Shown piece after piece: positions 1 through 9,673 of a stretch of DNA of 35,003 nt. This DNA comes from an uncultured Cocleimonas sp. (GTDB lineage Bacteria > Pseudomonadota > Gammaproteobacteria > Thiotrichales > Thiotrichaceae): the NCBI GenBank assembly GCA_937929875.1, contig CALFUP010000065.1:1-35003 (forward strand). Reading direction: 5' to 3'. The notes under the pieces are model-generated. The model was not told the origin of the DNA. It saw only the letters and a list, made by a program, of their open reading frames with translations, and ran no database searches. Positions within the stretch are counted from its first letter, which is position 1, and each line of letters opens with the position of its first letter. The translations under genes and the position numbers were made by a program.

Positions 1-1052
<1,052 letters not shown>

Positions 1053-1101
1053 TTATCTGATTATGTTGTTAAATATAACGAACGTTTAATTTGGGGCAAT
1101 A

Positions 1102-1128
1102 AAAAAGCTCCGACTAGCGGAGCTTTTT
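1102..1128 (-). terminator. Intrinsic terminator between rpmA and obgE
   Basis: A perfect 11-bp inverted repeat, AAAAAGCTCCG and CGGAGCTTTTT, with a 5-base loop. It forms a GC-containing stem followed by T-rich sequence on both strands. It lies 46 bases past the rpmA stop and 59 bases before the obgE start. It should therefore end or attenuate the rpmA transcript, so obgE may depend on readthrough or its own promoter. Confidence 0.85.
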
Positions 1129-1174
1129 AAATAATGATAAGAATTGCTTCTTAGCGATTACTTAGTATTTTAGC

Positions 1175-1432
1175 TTATGCCGCAACAATACTTACAAATT
1201 TGCGGTTCTTAGGACCTTTTACTTCGAAAAGTACTACGCCGTCAGATTTTGCAAATAGAGTGTGATCTTTACCACAACCCATGTTTGTACCTGGGTGGAA
1301 GTGCGTACCACGTTGGCGAACGATGATGTTGCCAGCTTTTACAGTTTCACCACCGAAGCGTTTTACACCAAGGCGATTTGCGTTTGAATCGCGACCGTTT
1401 CTAGTACTACCCGCTGCTTTTTTATGAGCCAT
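1175..1432 (-). CDS. rpmA: 50S ribosomal protein L27
   Basis: Small basic protein of the large ribosomal subunit near the peptidyl transferase centre. The 85 residues are full length and carry the family signature [20 protein letters not shown], then GVKRFGG and [11 protein letters not shown]. The reading frame begins with ATG after an AGAGG ribosome site. Normally rplU (L21) precedes it in an rplU-rpmA unit; here nothing encoding L21 lies between this gene and the divergent ispB. A strong promoter about 140 bases upstream would give the gene a long untranslated leader. Confidence 0.98.
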   Translation of the reverse strand: MAHKKAAGSTRNGRDSNANRLGVKRFGGETVKAGNIIVRQRGTHFHPGTNMGCGKDHTLFAKSDGVVLFEVKGPKNRKFVSIVAA

Positions 1433-1527
1433 TTGAATAACCTCTATTCATTAGTGTATGCCTGGTATTATTCTTTTAAAGAAAGTCTTATAAAAAATTC
1501 TCATAAAGAAAGCTATTAGACATCGCA

Positions 1528-1548
1528 GTTGAAGCTAGGGAGCTCAAC
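1528..1548 (-). other. Hairpin in the rpmA leader
   Basis: In the rpmA sense, GTTGAGCT, loop CCCT, then AGCTTCAAC forms an eight-pair stem with one bulged T. It lies inside the predicted 5' leader, between the promoter and the start codon. It could be a remnant or a site for ribosomal-protein feedback control; no family match can be claimed. Confidence 0.35.
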
Positions 1549-1576
1549 CACTTAGTAATTAGTTTTAAGCCGCGAG

Positions 1577-1605
1577 ATTCTACATTCAGTAAGCCTATTA
1601 GTCAA
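1577..1605 (-). promoter_or_regulatory. Sigma-70-type promoter for rpmA
   Basis: On the minus strand, TTGACT (1605-1600), a 17-base spacer and TAGAAT (1582-1577) match the sigma-70 consensus at 10 of 12 positions. Predicted start of transcription is near 1570, giving a leader of roughly 137 bases to rpmA. The rest of the 313-base rpmA-ispB gap holds only this, the leader hairpin and the ispB promoter; no rplU frame is present. Confidence 0.7.
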
Positions 1606-1670
1606 ACTCTAAACTTTTAAATTTAGTGATTAAATAACACTGGTTTTGTAGATGTTTTTATCAATGAAAC

Positions 1671-1699
1671 TTGACACATAAGCTTGATCTACCTAGCAT
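1671..1699 (+). promoter_or_regulatory. Sigma-70-type promoter for ispB
   Basis: TTGACA (1671-1676), a 17-base spacer and TAGCAT (1694-1699). The -35 box is perfect and the -10 box matches four of six. It points at ispB with a predicted leader of about 40 bases and stands back to back with the rpmA promoter. Confidence 0.65.
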
Positions 1700-1745
1700 T
1701 CGCTGTTCTATTAGTCGTCACAAATATAAGAGTAAATAATTTAGC

Positions 1746-2726
1746 GTGGATTATAAAGCGATACAAGCATTGGTTGAAAGTGATATGCAGGCCGTTGACG
1801 AGCTAATCACGCGCCGACTCCAATCAGACGTGGTTCTCGTCAATCAATTAAGCAATTATATCATCAACAGCGGTGGCAAGCGTTTGCGCCCAATGCTGGC
1901 ATTGTTAATCGCACGAGCCTGTGGTTATGAAGGAAATAAGCACGTTGATGTTGCAGCAATAGTAGAGTTTATTCATACCGCTACCTTATTGCATGATGAT
2001 GTCGTTGATGAATCCGATATGCGTCGTGGCAAAGAAACGGCAAATAATGTTTGGGGCAATCAAGCTGCAGTGTTAGTGGGTGATTTTCTATACTCACGTG
2101 CGTTTGAGATGATGGTTGATGTTAATGTCATGCGTGTCATGAGTATTATGGCGCAAACTACCAACACCATTGCCGAAGGAGAAGTATTACAGCTCCTAAA
2201 CATTAATGATGCTGATACCAGCGAAGAACGTTATTTTGAGGTTATTTACTCTAAAACAGCGAAATTGTTTGAGGCAGCTTGTCAACTAGGTGCTGTTCTT
2301 GCTGGTCTAACAGAAGAGCATGAAAGAGCAGTGGCGCAATATGGCGTTCACTTAGGAAACGCATTTCAATTAGTAGATGATATTCTCGATTACATTGCAG
2401 ATAGCGATGAAATGGGTAAAAATGTAGGCGATGATTTGGCAGAAGGTAAACCAACATTACCGTTAATTTATGCCATGAGAACTAGTCTTGAAAATGATGA
2501 ACTAGAGGATGTAGCTCTAATTAGAAGTGCGATTGAAGAGGGTGGTCTTGAATTAATCGATCAAGTGATGAAGGTTATCGAGAAAACCAAAGCACTTGAG
2601 TACACTATTGAAGCCGCAAAAAGAGAAACTTATTTAGCGAATCAGAGCTTAAATAGCTTACCTGACAATGAATTTAAAACAGCTTTAATTGAATTGGCTA
2701 ATTATTCACTAAGTCGTACTACGTAA
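1746..2726 (+). CDS. ispB: Polyprenyl (octaprenyl) diphosphate synthase
   Basis: Builds the all-trans polyprenyl side chain for ubiquinone from farnesyl diphosphate and isopentenyl diphosphate; cytoplasmic, magnesium-dependent. The 326 residues match the usual length. The first aspartate-rich motif is LLHDDVVDESD, followed by MRRGK; the second is LVDDILDY. GGKRLRP near the N-terminus binds the diphosphate. The start is GTG, the only candidate that keeps the N-terminal helix intact; an upstream AAGAG is a weak ribosome site. It is divergent from rpmA, the classic gammaproteobacterial arrangement. Chain length (C8 or other) cannot be read from sequence by eye. Confidence 0.95.
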   Translation: MDYKAIQALVESDMQAVDELITRRLQSDVVLVNQLSNYIINSGGKRLRPMLALLIARACGYEGNKHVDVAAIVEFIHTATLLHDDVVDESDMRRGKETANNVWGNQAAVLVGDFLYSRAFEMMVDVNVMRVMSIMAQTTNTIAEGEVLQLLNINDADTSEERYFEVIYSKTAKLFEAACQLGAVLAGLTEEHERAVAQYGVHLGNAFQLVDDILDYIADSDEMGKNVGDDLAEGKPTLPLIYAMRTSLENDELEDVALIRSAIEEGGLELIDQVMKVIEKTKALEYTIEAAKRETYLANQSLNSLPDNEFKTALIELANYSLSRTT

Positions 2727-2728
2727 AT

Positions 2729-2887
2729 GAGACCTTTGCATGAGAGACATGACGGATTAAAAATGCTTAAATTCCTCCTATTCTCCTTAAAAATTGGCTC
2801 AATAGCCCTGTTATTAAGCTCAATGTTAAGAAAAATAGTTGAAATTACGCTATTTTTTATCTCGCCATTCTCACGTGCAAAGGTCTC
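2729..2887. mobile_element. 159-bp MITE-like element with 12-bp terminal inverted repeats
   Basis: The ends are perfect inverted repeats, GAGACCTTTGCA and TGCAAAGGTCTC, flanked on both sides by AAAT, which reads as a 4-bp target duplication. The two halves are also loosely complementary along their whole length, so the element can fold into a long imperfect hairpin. It has no open reading frame. The left AAAT overlaps the last bases of the ispB stop codon region, so insertion left ispB intact. The structure fits a non-autonomous derivative of a DDE-transposase insertion sequence, possibly IS5-like; the parent family is not certain and no transposase is in the window. Confidence 0.8.
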
Positions 2888-3020
2888 AAATATTTAAAAC
2901 TATTCTTTATTTAAAGCTACTAAAGTTAAAGTAACTGTTTGGTTATTCTGTAAGATCACGATGATATGAGAAATCGACTCTCAAATTTTCAGTAAGATAG
3001 ATAATAAAAAGGATTTTAAA

Positions 3021-3335
3021 ATGAAACTTTCAAGTAATTCAGTTGGCATGCTAATTTTTACTGCACTAGCGATTGCAGTATTTGTTTTTATGGCTCTTCG
3101 CCCAGCTGTTGAAGGCAATGCGATGAATTTAGGCATACCTCTAAATACTGAAATGGCAACAGCAACGGAGAGCTCGGACACCCGTTCAGTAACAAATGAT
3201 CAAAGTGAAAGTGTAGGTAATACGGAGCTTGAAAGCTCTGCACCAAAATCAACAGAAGAAGCGAAGCCAACTACTGAAAAATCTGATATGGGTACTGAAC
3301 CAGAGACAGAAGAAAAGCCCACGACTACAGATTAG
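3021..3335 (+). CDS. Small membrane-anchored acidic protein, unknown function
   Basis: I do not recognise this family. The 104 residues start after a good AAGGA ribosome site. Residues 9-27 are a hydrophobic helix (GMLIFTALAIAVFVFMALR) that could be a membrane anchor or uncleaved signal. The rest is a low-complexity tail rich in Glu, Ser and Thr (for example KPTTEKSDMGTEPE) and is probably disordered and outside the cytoplasm. It lies between the MITE and a convergent NlpC/P60 gene, with a repeat copy behind it. Composition is odd enough that function cannot be inferred. Confidence 0.65.
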   Translation: MKLSSNSVGMLIFTALAIAVFVFMALRPAVEGNAMNLGIPLNTEMATATESSDTRSVTNDQSESVGNTELESSAPKSTEEAKPTTEKSDMGTEPETEEKPTTTD

Positions 3336-3477
3336 TAGTAGATTAGTCCGCTAAAGGAAAGAGTCTTTAAAATTAGTGAAATAAAAGAGATCAACTATTC
3401 TATCTTTATCGTTCTGATTAAATGTAATGTTTAATTTGTTATCTGAATTGAGTTAAACGTCCGTATCGCATCAACTA

Positions 3478-3499
3478 AAAAAGTAGGGGGGTGTCATTT
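3478..3499 (+). repeat. Intergenic G-run repeat, copy A
   Basis: AAAGTAGGGGGGTGTCATTT preceded by further A residues. It matches the family consensus and lies 9 bases behind the NlpC/P60 stop at a convergent junction. Confidence 0.9.
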
Positions 3500-3508
3500 A
3501 TATGAATA

Positions 3509-4078
3509 TTACACGCGCCCTGCACCGACAGCTTTTCTTCGCCAATAACTGTTCAATTCAGTCACTGATACTAGTTTTCCTCTTCTGGGGGCGTGTATAA
3601 ACTTTCCACCACCTAAATATATTCCAACATGGTTTACTCGGGCTCGCGTTCTACGAGTATGAAAAAATAACAAATCACCCACTTTTAAGTTTTTCATCGA
3701 AACACGTTTTGTATGTTTGTATTGCGCAGCTGCTGTTCTTGGTAAATAAACCTTTGAGGCTTTATAGGCGTATTGCATTAATCCACTGCAATCAAAACCA
3801 GTATGAGGGTTGGTGCCTCCCCATCGGTATTTTTTATTAATTTGTTTTTTTGCGACTAAGATAGCATTGATTTGTGGTGTTCTAACGGCCCTAGTCTTAG
3901 CCGGTGTAACCGCTTTAATGGGTTTTCTGTAGACTGGATTGGTCTTTTTACCAGGCTCAGTAATTAAAATATCGTAAGCTTGTAGTAACTGCTTATCGTG
4001 AATCTTATTTGCTGCAAAAGTAATGGTTTGTATGCTTAGCAGCAAAAAACAAAAACTAATTTTGAATAATATGTTCAT
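3509..4078 (-). CDS. NlpC/P60 cell-wall endopeptidase, exported
   Basis: Predicted murein peptidase that cleaves peptide stems in the periplasm. Residues 1-22 form a signal peptide (FCFLLLSIQTITFA, cleavage before ANK). A basic linker follows, then the NlpC/P60 domain from about residue 75: catalytic cysteine in FDCSGLMQYAYK, catalytic histidine in NHVGIYLGGG, and the third polar position near FIHAPRRG. At 189 residues it resembles Spr/NlpC-type hydrolases, but there is no lipobox. It is a single gene between two repeat copies. Exact bond specificity is unknown. Confidence 0.9.
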   Translation of the reverse strand: MNILFKISFCFLLLSIQTITFAANKIHDKQLLQAYDILITEPGKKTNPVYRKPIKAVTPAKTRAVRTPQINAILVAKKQINKKYRWGGTNPHTGFDCSGLMQYAYKASKVYLPRTAAAQYKHTKRVSMKNLKVGDLLFFHTRRTRARVNHVGIYLGGGKFIHAPRRGKLVSVTELNSYWRRKAVGAGRV

Positions 4079-4224
4079 GTGAAAAGGAATCCCTTAATGT
4101 GCCGTTTCTTTTTGTTATTTTTAATTGGGCGAACGAAGTATAGGTTATCTGAATATTTTCATCAAATTTCAGGGTTACCAGCCATCTGAAATATAATTAT
4201 ATTTTAGAGTCTTGCATGAAGGTT

Positions 4225-4245
4225 AAAAAGTAGGAGGTGTACTTT
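4225..4245 (+). repeat. Intergenic G-run repeat, copy B (divergent variant)
   Basis: AAAAAGTAGGAGGTGTACTTT. One G of the run is A, the run is one base shorter, and the tail is TGTACTTT. It is tandem to and downstream of the osmC-like gene (minus strand). Confidence 0.8.
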
Positions 4246-4287
4246 TTATATTGTCATCCTATGTAATTAGATAATTGAATTTTTTAA

Positions 4288-4704
4288 TTATACTTCCTTT
4301 AATACATAGTCGTGAGTCACTTCTGCAGTTTTACCGAGCATAATAGAAGCAGAACAATATTTCTCTGCAGATAGCTCAATGGCTCTGGCGACTCGTTTAT
4401 CTGATAAATCATTGCCCGAAATAATAAAGTGTAAATGAATTCTAGTGAATACTTTTGGCTCTGATTCGGCACGTTCGGCACTGATCTCGACTTCACAATC
4501 GACGAGGTCTTGCTTGCCTTTTTTTAGCATAGAAACAATATCAAAAGATGAACATCCACCGAGCCCAAGTAATAACATCTCCATCGGGCGTATGCCAAGA
4601 TTTCGTCCGCCAGCTTCAGGAGGTCCATCCATCACAACAGAATGACCACTAGCGGATTCGCCCACAAAGCTCATATTATCCAGCCATTTAACACGTGTTG
4701 TCAT
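4288..4704 (-). CDS. OsmC/Ohr-family protein (YhfA-like)
   Basis: OsmC-fold protein of 138 residues, probably a cytoplasmic thiol-dependent peroxide-related protein. Two cysteines lie in the family positions, GLGGCSSFDI and EKYCSASIMLG. The ending TAEVTHDYVLKEV is typical of the YhfA subgroup. Its start overlaps the gshB stop by four bases, so the two are probably translationally coupled. Pairing with glutathione synthetase suggests a shared role in thiol or redox homeostasis, which is inference. The substrate is unknown. Confidence 0.88.
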   Translation of the reverse strand: MTTRVKWLDNMSFVGESASGHSVVMDGPPEAGGRNLGIRPMEMLLLGLGGCSSFDIVSMLKKGKQDLVDCEVEISAERAESEPKVFTRIHLHFIISGNDLSDKRVARAIELSAEKYCSASIMLGKTAEVTHDYVLKEV

Positions 4705-5690
4705 ACTGTTTCTCCTGTTTCAGTCGTTGTTAATGTTTTTTCAATTTCATCAATTAGTAAGCCAGCTATATTTGCAGAGTAAATACTATCAAGCTCTCTA
4801 ATGCAGGTTGGGCTGGTAACATTGATTTCAGTTAGATAATCACCAATGACATCTAAACCAACAAACATTAAGCCCATTTCTTTTACTTTTGGTCCTACAA
4901 TTTCGCAAATTTCAAGCTCACGTTTGGTTAGGTCTCTGCCTTCCGAGGTCGCTCCTGCAGCTAAGTTTCCTCTGCTTTCTCCTTTGGCGGGAATTCGTGA
5001 TAAGCCATGAGGAAAGGGTTTACCATTAATTAAAAGAATACGTTTGTCACCGTCTTTAAATTCTGGCAAGAAACGCTGAGCCATTACAGTTTGTGTGCCA
5101 TTTTGAGTGATAGCTTCAAAAATAACGCTTCGGTTTGCATCATTTTCACGAACTTGAAAAACCATCGCTCCACCCATGCCATCCAAAGGTTTAACTACGA
5201 TGTGTTTTAGTTCTTCGTGAAATTCCTTAAGGCGATCCATATCTCTGGTAACCAATGTTTCAGGTCCGCAGCCAGGGAACCAAGCGGTGAAAAGTTTTTC
5301 ATTAGCCGTACGAACACTTGCGGGTTTATTGATGACCAAACAGCCTTGTTTTTCAGCGAGTTCCAATAGATAAGTAGAATAGATGTATTCCATATCAAAT
5401 GGTGGATCTTTTCTCATTGATACGCATGAAAGTTCATGTAGCGGCCTAACTTGTGCTTCTTCAAGTTCATACCAGTGTTCAGGGTCATCCATCACTTTGA
5501 CAGCAGACATATTGGCGTAAACTAGGTCGTCTTTTAAAAAAATATCTGACTGTGTCATGTAATAAATGGGATGATTTCGACGTTGTGCTTCAAGCATCAT
5601 CGCGAAGGTGCTATCTTTTTTTACATTGATTTCATCGATTGGATCCATAACGAATCCAAGACTGGTATTTGTGTAAGTAGAGGTTTGCAT
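4701..5690 (-). CDS. gshB: Glutathione synthetase
   Basis: ATP-grasp ligase joining gamma-glutamylcysteine and glycine to make glutathione; cytoplasmic. Family landmarks are GFVMDPIDEINVKKDSTFAM at the N-terminus, VVKPLDGMGGAMVF (ATP-binding loop), and RFLPE, GDKRILL and RGNLAAGA. The end, LTEINVTSPTCIREL, carries metal and substrate residues. The 329 residues are slightly longer than the usual 315-320 because of about ten extra residues before GFVMD. It leads a two-gene operon with the osmC-like gene. A promoter 28-55 bases upstream and an adjacent terminator insulate it. Confidence 0.96.
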   Translation of the reverse strand: MQTSTYTNTSLGFVMDPIDEINVKKDSTFAMMLEAQRRNHPIYYMTQSDIFLKDDLVYANMSAVKVMDDPEHWYELEEAQVRPLHELSCVSMRKDPPFDMEYIYSTYLLELAEKQGCLVINKPASVRTANEKLFTAWFPGCGPETLVTRDMDRLKEFHEELKHIVVKPLDGMGGAMVFQVRENDANRSVIFEAITQNGTQTVMAQRFLPEFKDGDKRILLINGKPFPHGLSRIPAKGESRGNLAAGATSEGRDLTKRELEICEIVGPKVKEMGLMFVGLDVIGDYLTEINVTSPTCIRELDSIYSANIAGLLIDEIEKTLTTTETGETV

Positions 5691-5717
5691 GAAGAATAGC
5701 TCAAATAACTTTATCGC

Positions 5718-5745
5718 ATTGTAAGCTGAAATTTATTTTATGCAA
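5718..5745 (-). promoter_or_regulatory. Promoter for gshB
   Basis: On the minus strand, TTGCAT (5745-5740), a 16-base spacer and TACAAT (5723-5718). Transcription would start near 5711, about 20 bases before gshB. The -35 box abuts the T-run of the upstream terminator. Confidence 0.5.
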
Positions 5746-5769
5746 AAAAAAGCGGACATAAAGTCCGCT
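5744..5769 (-). terminator. Strong intrinsic terminator upstream of gshB
   Basis: On the minus strand, AGCGGAC, loop TTTAT, GTCCGCT, followed by eight T residues. A 7-bp GC-rich stem plus T-run is a textbook intrinsic terminator. It ends a transcript that starts inside the 308-base gap between gshB and the ECF sigma gene, since no annotated minus-strand gene feeds it. Confidence 0.85.
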
Positions 5770-5868
5770 AAAAGTTGCGAGGGAGCCGGTTATGACAATA
5801 ACTTTCGTTAAGATATTGTCTGAATTAGTTAAATATTTACTTTTTAACAGCTTTTTTGTTATTAATTT
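5744..5868 (-). ncRNA. Candidate small RNA of about 125 nt upstream of gshB
   Basis: A perfect -35 box TTGACA (minus strand, 5904-5899) precedes GCTATAT after an 18-19 base spacer, giving a start near 5868. The transcript would end at a strong terminator (5744-5769). Between them is a TAAC-GAAA-GTTA tetraloop hairpin and no convincing coding frame. The long track ORF through it (5701-5991) is Lys/Asn/Ile-rich, has no ribosome site and runs through the terminator. No known sRNA family is recognised; the spacer is longer than ideal. Confidence 0.4.
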
Positions 5869-5998
5869 AAGCCATATAGCGTTCTGTAGAAATTGAGTTG
5901 TCAAAGGTTCATTTTTTTGTGATAAATTATGACCAATAAATAAATTGTAAATTTTAATAGTTTTTATGAACATTTTTTTGGCAGAGATCACTTAGTAA

Positions 5999-6592
5999 AT
6001 GGATGCAGACAATAAAAGCAATAAGCAATCGGATAATGGTGCTGAACATCACGCGTTATTATTAAAAAAGATTGCTGAAGGTGAAAGAGATGCATTCACC
6101 GAGTTGTATAAGATTTTTCAACCTCGATTAATAAAGTTTTGTAGTCGAATGTTGAAAAACGACATTGCTTTAGCAGCAGATATGGCTGACGAAGCGATGA
6201 TTGAGGTTTGGAAATCAGCAGGTAGTTTCTCTGGTTTATCACAACCTTCAACTTGGATCCATTCTATCGCAAGGTTCCGTGTTATCGGATACTTACGAAA
6301 GAGTAGAGAAGTTTTACAAGATGATAACTTTGAACAATTAAATATTGAGGATACAGATCTTCTTCCCGAAGAAGAAATGGTCATCACTGAAAGGAACGAT
6401 GAATTAGTCGACAGTATTGGAAAATTAAGCGAAAAACATAGAGAAGTGATAGAGCTAGTTTATTTTCGCGAACTTTCAATTAAAGAAATTTCAGAGATGT
6501 TAAGTGTTTCAGAAAATACGGTTAAAACCCGTATGTTCTATGCTAGAAAACACTTAAAAGCTATTTTGAGTCACGAAGATCTACTTAAATAA
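5999..6592 (+). CDS. ECF-type RNA polymerase sigma factor
   Basis: Extracytoplasmic-function sigma factor of 197 residues. Region 2 runs about residues 35-100: DAFTELYKIFQPRLIKFC, then DEAMIEVWKSAGSF and STWIHSIARFRVIGYLRK. Region 4 runs about 138-190, with LSEKHREVIELVYFRELS and the helix-turn-helix IKEISEMLSVSENTVKTRM. The next gene starts one base after its stop and looks like its anti-sigma factor, and an exported protease follows. The three-gene unit suggests envelope signal sensing. The target regulon is unknown. Confidence 0.93.
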   Translation: MDADNKSNKQSDNGAEHHALLLKKIAEGERDAFTELYKIFQPRLIKFCSRMLKNDIALAADMADEAMIEVWKSAGSFSGLSQPSTWIHSIARFRVIGYLRKSREVLQDDNFEQLNIEDTDLLPEEEMVITERNDELVDSIGKLSEKHREVIELVYFRELSIKEISEMLSVSENTVKTRMFYARKHLKAILSHEDLLK

Positions 6593-6593
6593 G

Positions 6594-7340
6594 ATGAACA
6601 ACAATACTAAAAACAGTAAAAATATTATCCCCAAAGAGTTGTTAGAATTAGTACCGTGGTACGCTATTGGCAAACTTTCAGTAGATGATCAGGCTTTTTT
6701 TGACGAAGCTTTAAGGAAATATCCTTTACTTGAAGATTTGATTGCTGAAGAGCAACAGATGATGCAACTCGTGTCTGAGAACGAGTCAGTGTTAGATAAA
6801 AGTGCGATTGCAAATCAAGATGAGCGATTAAAATCTGTTTTCAATATGATTGATATTGCTGAATCTCAAGAGCAAATACGAGAATTGACTGAAGCATCAA
6901 GCTCTGTTTTTGACAAGCTTAAAAATCTACTTGGCTTATCTCCAAATGCTGAAGGTACTCCACAATTTGCTCGTGCAGCCAGTGTAGCAGTTTTAGTTTT
7001 ATCAGTAGGAGTGCTTACTGCTTTTGTTGCTCCAATATTCACTGATAAAAGTGAATTTGTTCCAGCTTCTGCCTCTAGCCAAGTTAATAATCAACAAACT
7101 ATCGCGGCTAATTCTACCAAGACTGTATTATTAGTAGGATTTAAAGGTACTTCTACTGAATTAGGAAATATCAAAATTCTAAAAGGTAAGCTTGCGAAAA
7201 TCGAAAGTGTTCCAAACAAAGAGGGTATTTATCAAATTAGCTTCAAAAAAATGATGAGCTCTGCTGAAACAAAACAAACAATCGATGCATTACTTAGTCA
7301 AAAAGAACTTGTATGGTTTGCTGGGGAAGAATTCAATTGA
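6594..7340 (+). CDS. Putative membrane anti-sigma factor
   Basis: The 248-residue protein begins one base behind the sigma gene. Residues 14-50 (PKELLELVPWYAIGKLSVDD) resemble the anti-sigma N-terminal helical fold, in which LLPWY-x-G-LS is common, but the zinc-binding His-Cys-Cys residues are absent. A single membrane helix follows near residues 125-148 (ASVAVLVLSVGVLTAFVAPIF), then a periplasmic region of about 100 residues ending VWFAGEEFN. Topology and gene order support anti-sigma; the sequence alone does not prove it. Its stop overlaps the TTG start of the protease. Confidence 0.75.
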   Translation: MNNNTKNSKNIIPKELLELVPWYAIGKLSVDDQAFFDEALRKYPLLEDLIAEEQQMMQLVSENESVLDKSAIANQDERLKSVFNMIDIAESQEQIRELTEASSSVFDKLKNLLGLSPNAEGTPQFARAASVAVLVLSVGVLTAFVAPIFTDKSEFVPASASSQVNNQQTIAANSTKTVLLVGFKGTSTELGNIKILKGKLAKIESVPNKEGIYQISFKKMMSSAETKQTIDALLSQKELVWFAGEEFN

Positions 7341-8554
7341 AATCCTTACTCACATTTTTAGCTGCTACTTTTATAGCATTTAGCGTTAGTGCGGAAAATT
7401 ATCTAGTCGAAAATGATACTGCTGAGCCAGTCTATTTTGATTTTGTTTATGAGCCAGATCGACCCGTTCCGGCTAGAACAAATTTTGTCAAAGACGAGAT
7501 TGTACTACTCTACCCTGCAGATAAAGGTGAGACTGTAAATGGAATTGCAAAAAAATATGGGTTAGAAACCAGTAGTAAGACAGTTTTATCTTCAGTAAAT
7601 ACTGGGATGTTAGTTGCTAAAACAAATGGCCAAAATCCACTAAATCTAAGTAAAAGCATTAATCAAAAAGAACGATCAGTTGAAGCCGCAACCAATAATA
7701 TATTTAGACCCGCAGCCACTACTTTTAGTGATGCTTATTCAATGTACGAAACTGGCGTTAGGTATGTTCACGAGACAACCAAAGGCAAAGGCATAACCAT
7801 ATGTATGGTAGATACGCCTGTAGATATATTTCACCCATCACTTTCAAATGCCTCTATAGAAACAGTGGATTTATTTGAAGTCGACGAAACTAACGAAGCT
7901 TCTATGCTCCATGGTACTAGTGTAGCTGGAGTATTGGTTAGCCAGAACAAACATATCGGTATTGCCCCTAAAGCGAATTTGTTTTCCGTAGGTGCGTTTA
8001 GAGCAGATCAAAACCAACCTAACAATCTGAAAGGCTCATCTTCTGATGTAGCTAAAGCACTTGATGTGTGTATTCGCCAAAATGTTGACGTTATAAATTT
8101 AAGTTTCACTGGTGGTAAAGATTCATTAGTTGAAAAAATAGTTAAAAAAGCGATTAATAAAGGTATCGTAGTGGTCGCCGCTGCAGGTAATGGTGGAAAA
8201 TGGGGTAGTTCAATCTATCCTGCTTTGATACCAGGGGTATTGACTGCAACTGCTGTAGATAAAAACAAGAAGTTATTTGATATGGCTGATAAGGGTCGCT
8301 TTATTGACTATGCTGCACCTGGAGTAAATATATTAACTATCGCACCTGGTGGGAAGTATAAACTAGCCACAGGTACATCTATTTCAACAGCACATGTCAG
8401 TGGCGTAGCTGCTTTACTCTTGTCGCGTAAAGGCAATAGAAATATAAATACAGTATTGAAGCAAACAGCTGTTGATTTAGGCAAACCAGGTCGTGACCAA
8501 GAATATGGCGACGGGTTGATCAGCGCTAGTCGAGCGCTTGCTATTATCAAATAG
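7337..8554 (+). CDS. Exported subtilisin-like serine protease (S8)
   Basis: I start it at the TTG at 7337, which overlaps the anti-sigma stop (TTGA), follows GGGGAAGA and gives a clean signal peptide (MKSLLTFLAATFIAFSVSA). The track start at 7313 adds eight unlikely residues. In this numbering the catalytic triad is Asp159 (CMVDT), His192 (HGTSVAG) and Ser348 (GTSIS), with oxyanion Asn285 (AAAGNGG). Residues 20-115 look like a propeptide. At 405 residues there is no C-terminal extra domain. Co-transcription with a sigma/anti-sigma pair is unusual and suggests a protease that is a regulon output or takes part in signalling. Confidence 0.9.
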   Translation: MKSLLTFLAATFIAFSVSAENYLVENDTAEPVYFDFVYEPDRPVPARTNFVKDEIVLLYPADKGETVNGIAKKYGLETSSKTVLSSVNTGMLVAKTNGQNPLNLSKSINQKERSVEAATNNIFRPAATTFSDAYSMYETGVRYVHETTKGKGITICMVDTPVDIFHPSLSNASIETVDLFEVDETNEASMLHGTSVAGVLVSQNKHIGIAPKANLFSVGAFRADQNQPNNLKGSSSDVAKALDVCIRQNVDVINLSFTGGKDSLVEKIVKKAINKGIVVVAAAGNGGKWGSSIYPALIPGVLTATAVDKNKKLFDMADKGRFIDYAAPGVNILTIAPGGKYKLATGTSISTAHVSGVAALLLSRKGNRNINTVLKQTAVDLGKPGRDQEYGDGLISASRALAIIK

Positions 8555-8609
8555 CTCTAAAAGTACTCTGCTTTATTTAATATCCTATTTACGCTAGTTA
8601 ATCAGTAGA

Positions 8610-8629
8610 AAATGACACCCCCCTACTTT

Positions 8630-8631
<2 letters not shown>
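8610..8631 (-). repeat. Intergenic G-run repeat, copy C
   Basis: On the minus strand AAAGTAGGGGGGTGTCATTT, a perfect consensus copy, reversed on the map. Its A-run overlaps the last two bases of the hemF stop codon and it lies 55 bases behind the protease stop (convergent junction). Confidence 0.92.
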
Positions 8632-9610
<979 letters not shown>

Positions 9611-9673
9611 TTAATGGGAATAGGTATTTTAATGCTAAAATTATAAAGTGTTAATTTATGCTATTTTCTAAAA

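Noticed and set aside
1433-1745. Hidden rplU frame
   Set aside because: All frames contain stops and none shows L21 motifs such as YAVI or GGKQY.
5701-5991. 96-residue minus-strand ORF upstream of gshB
   Set aside because: No ribosome site, AT-driven composition, and it runs through a strong terminator and the gshB promoter.
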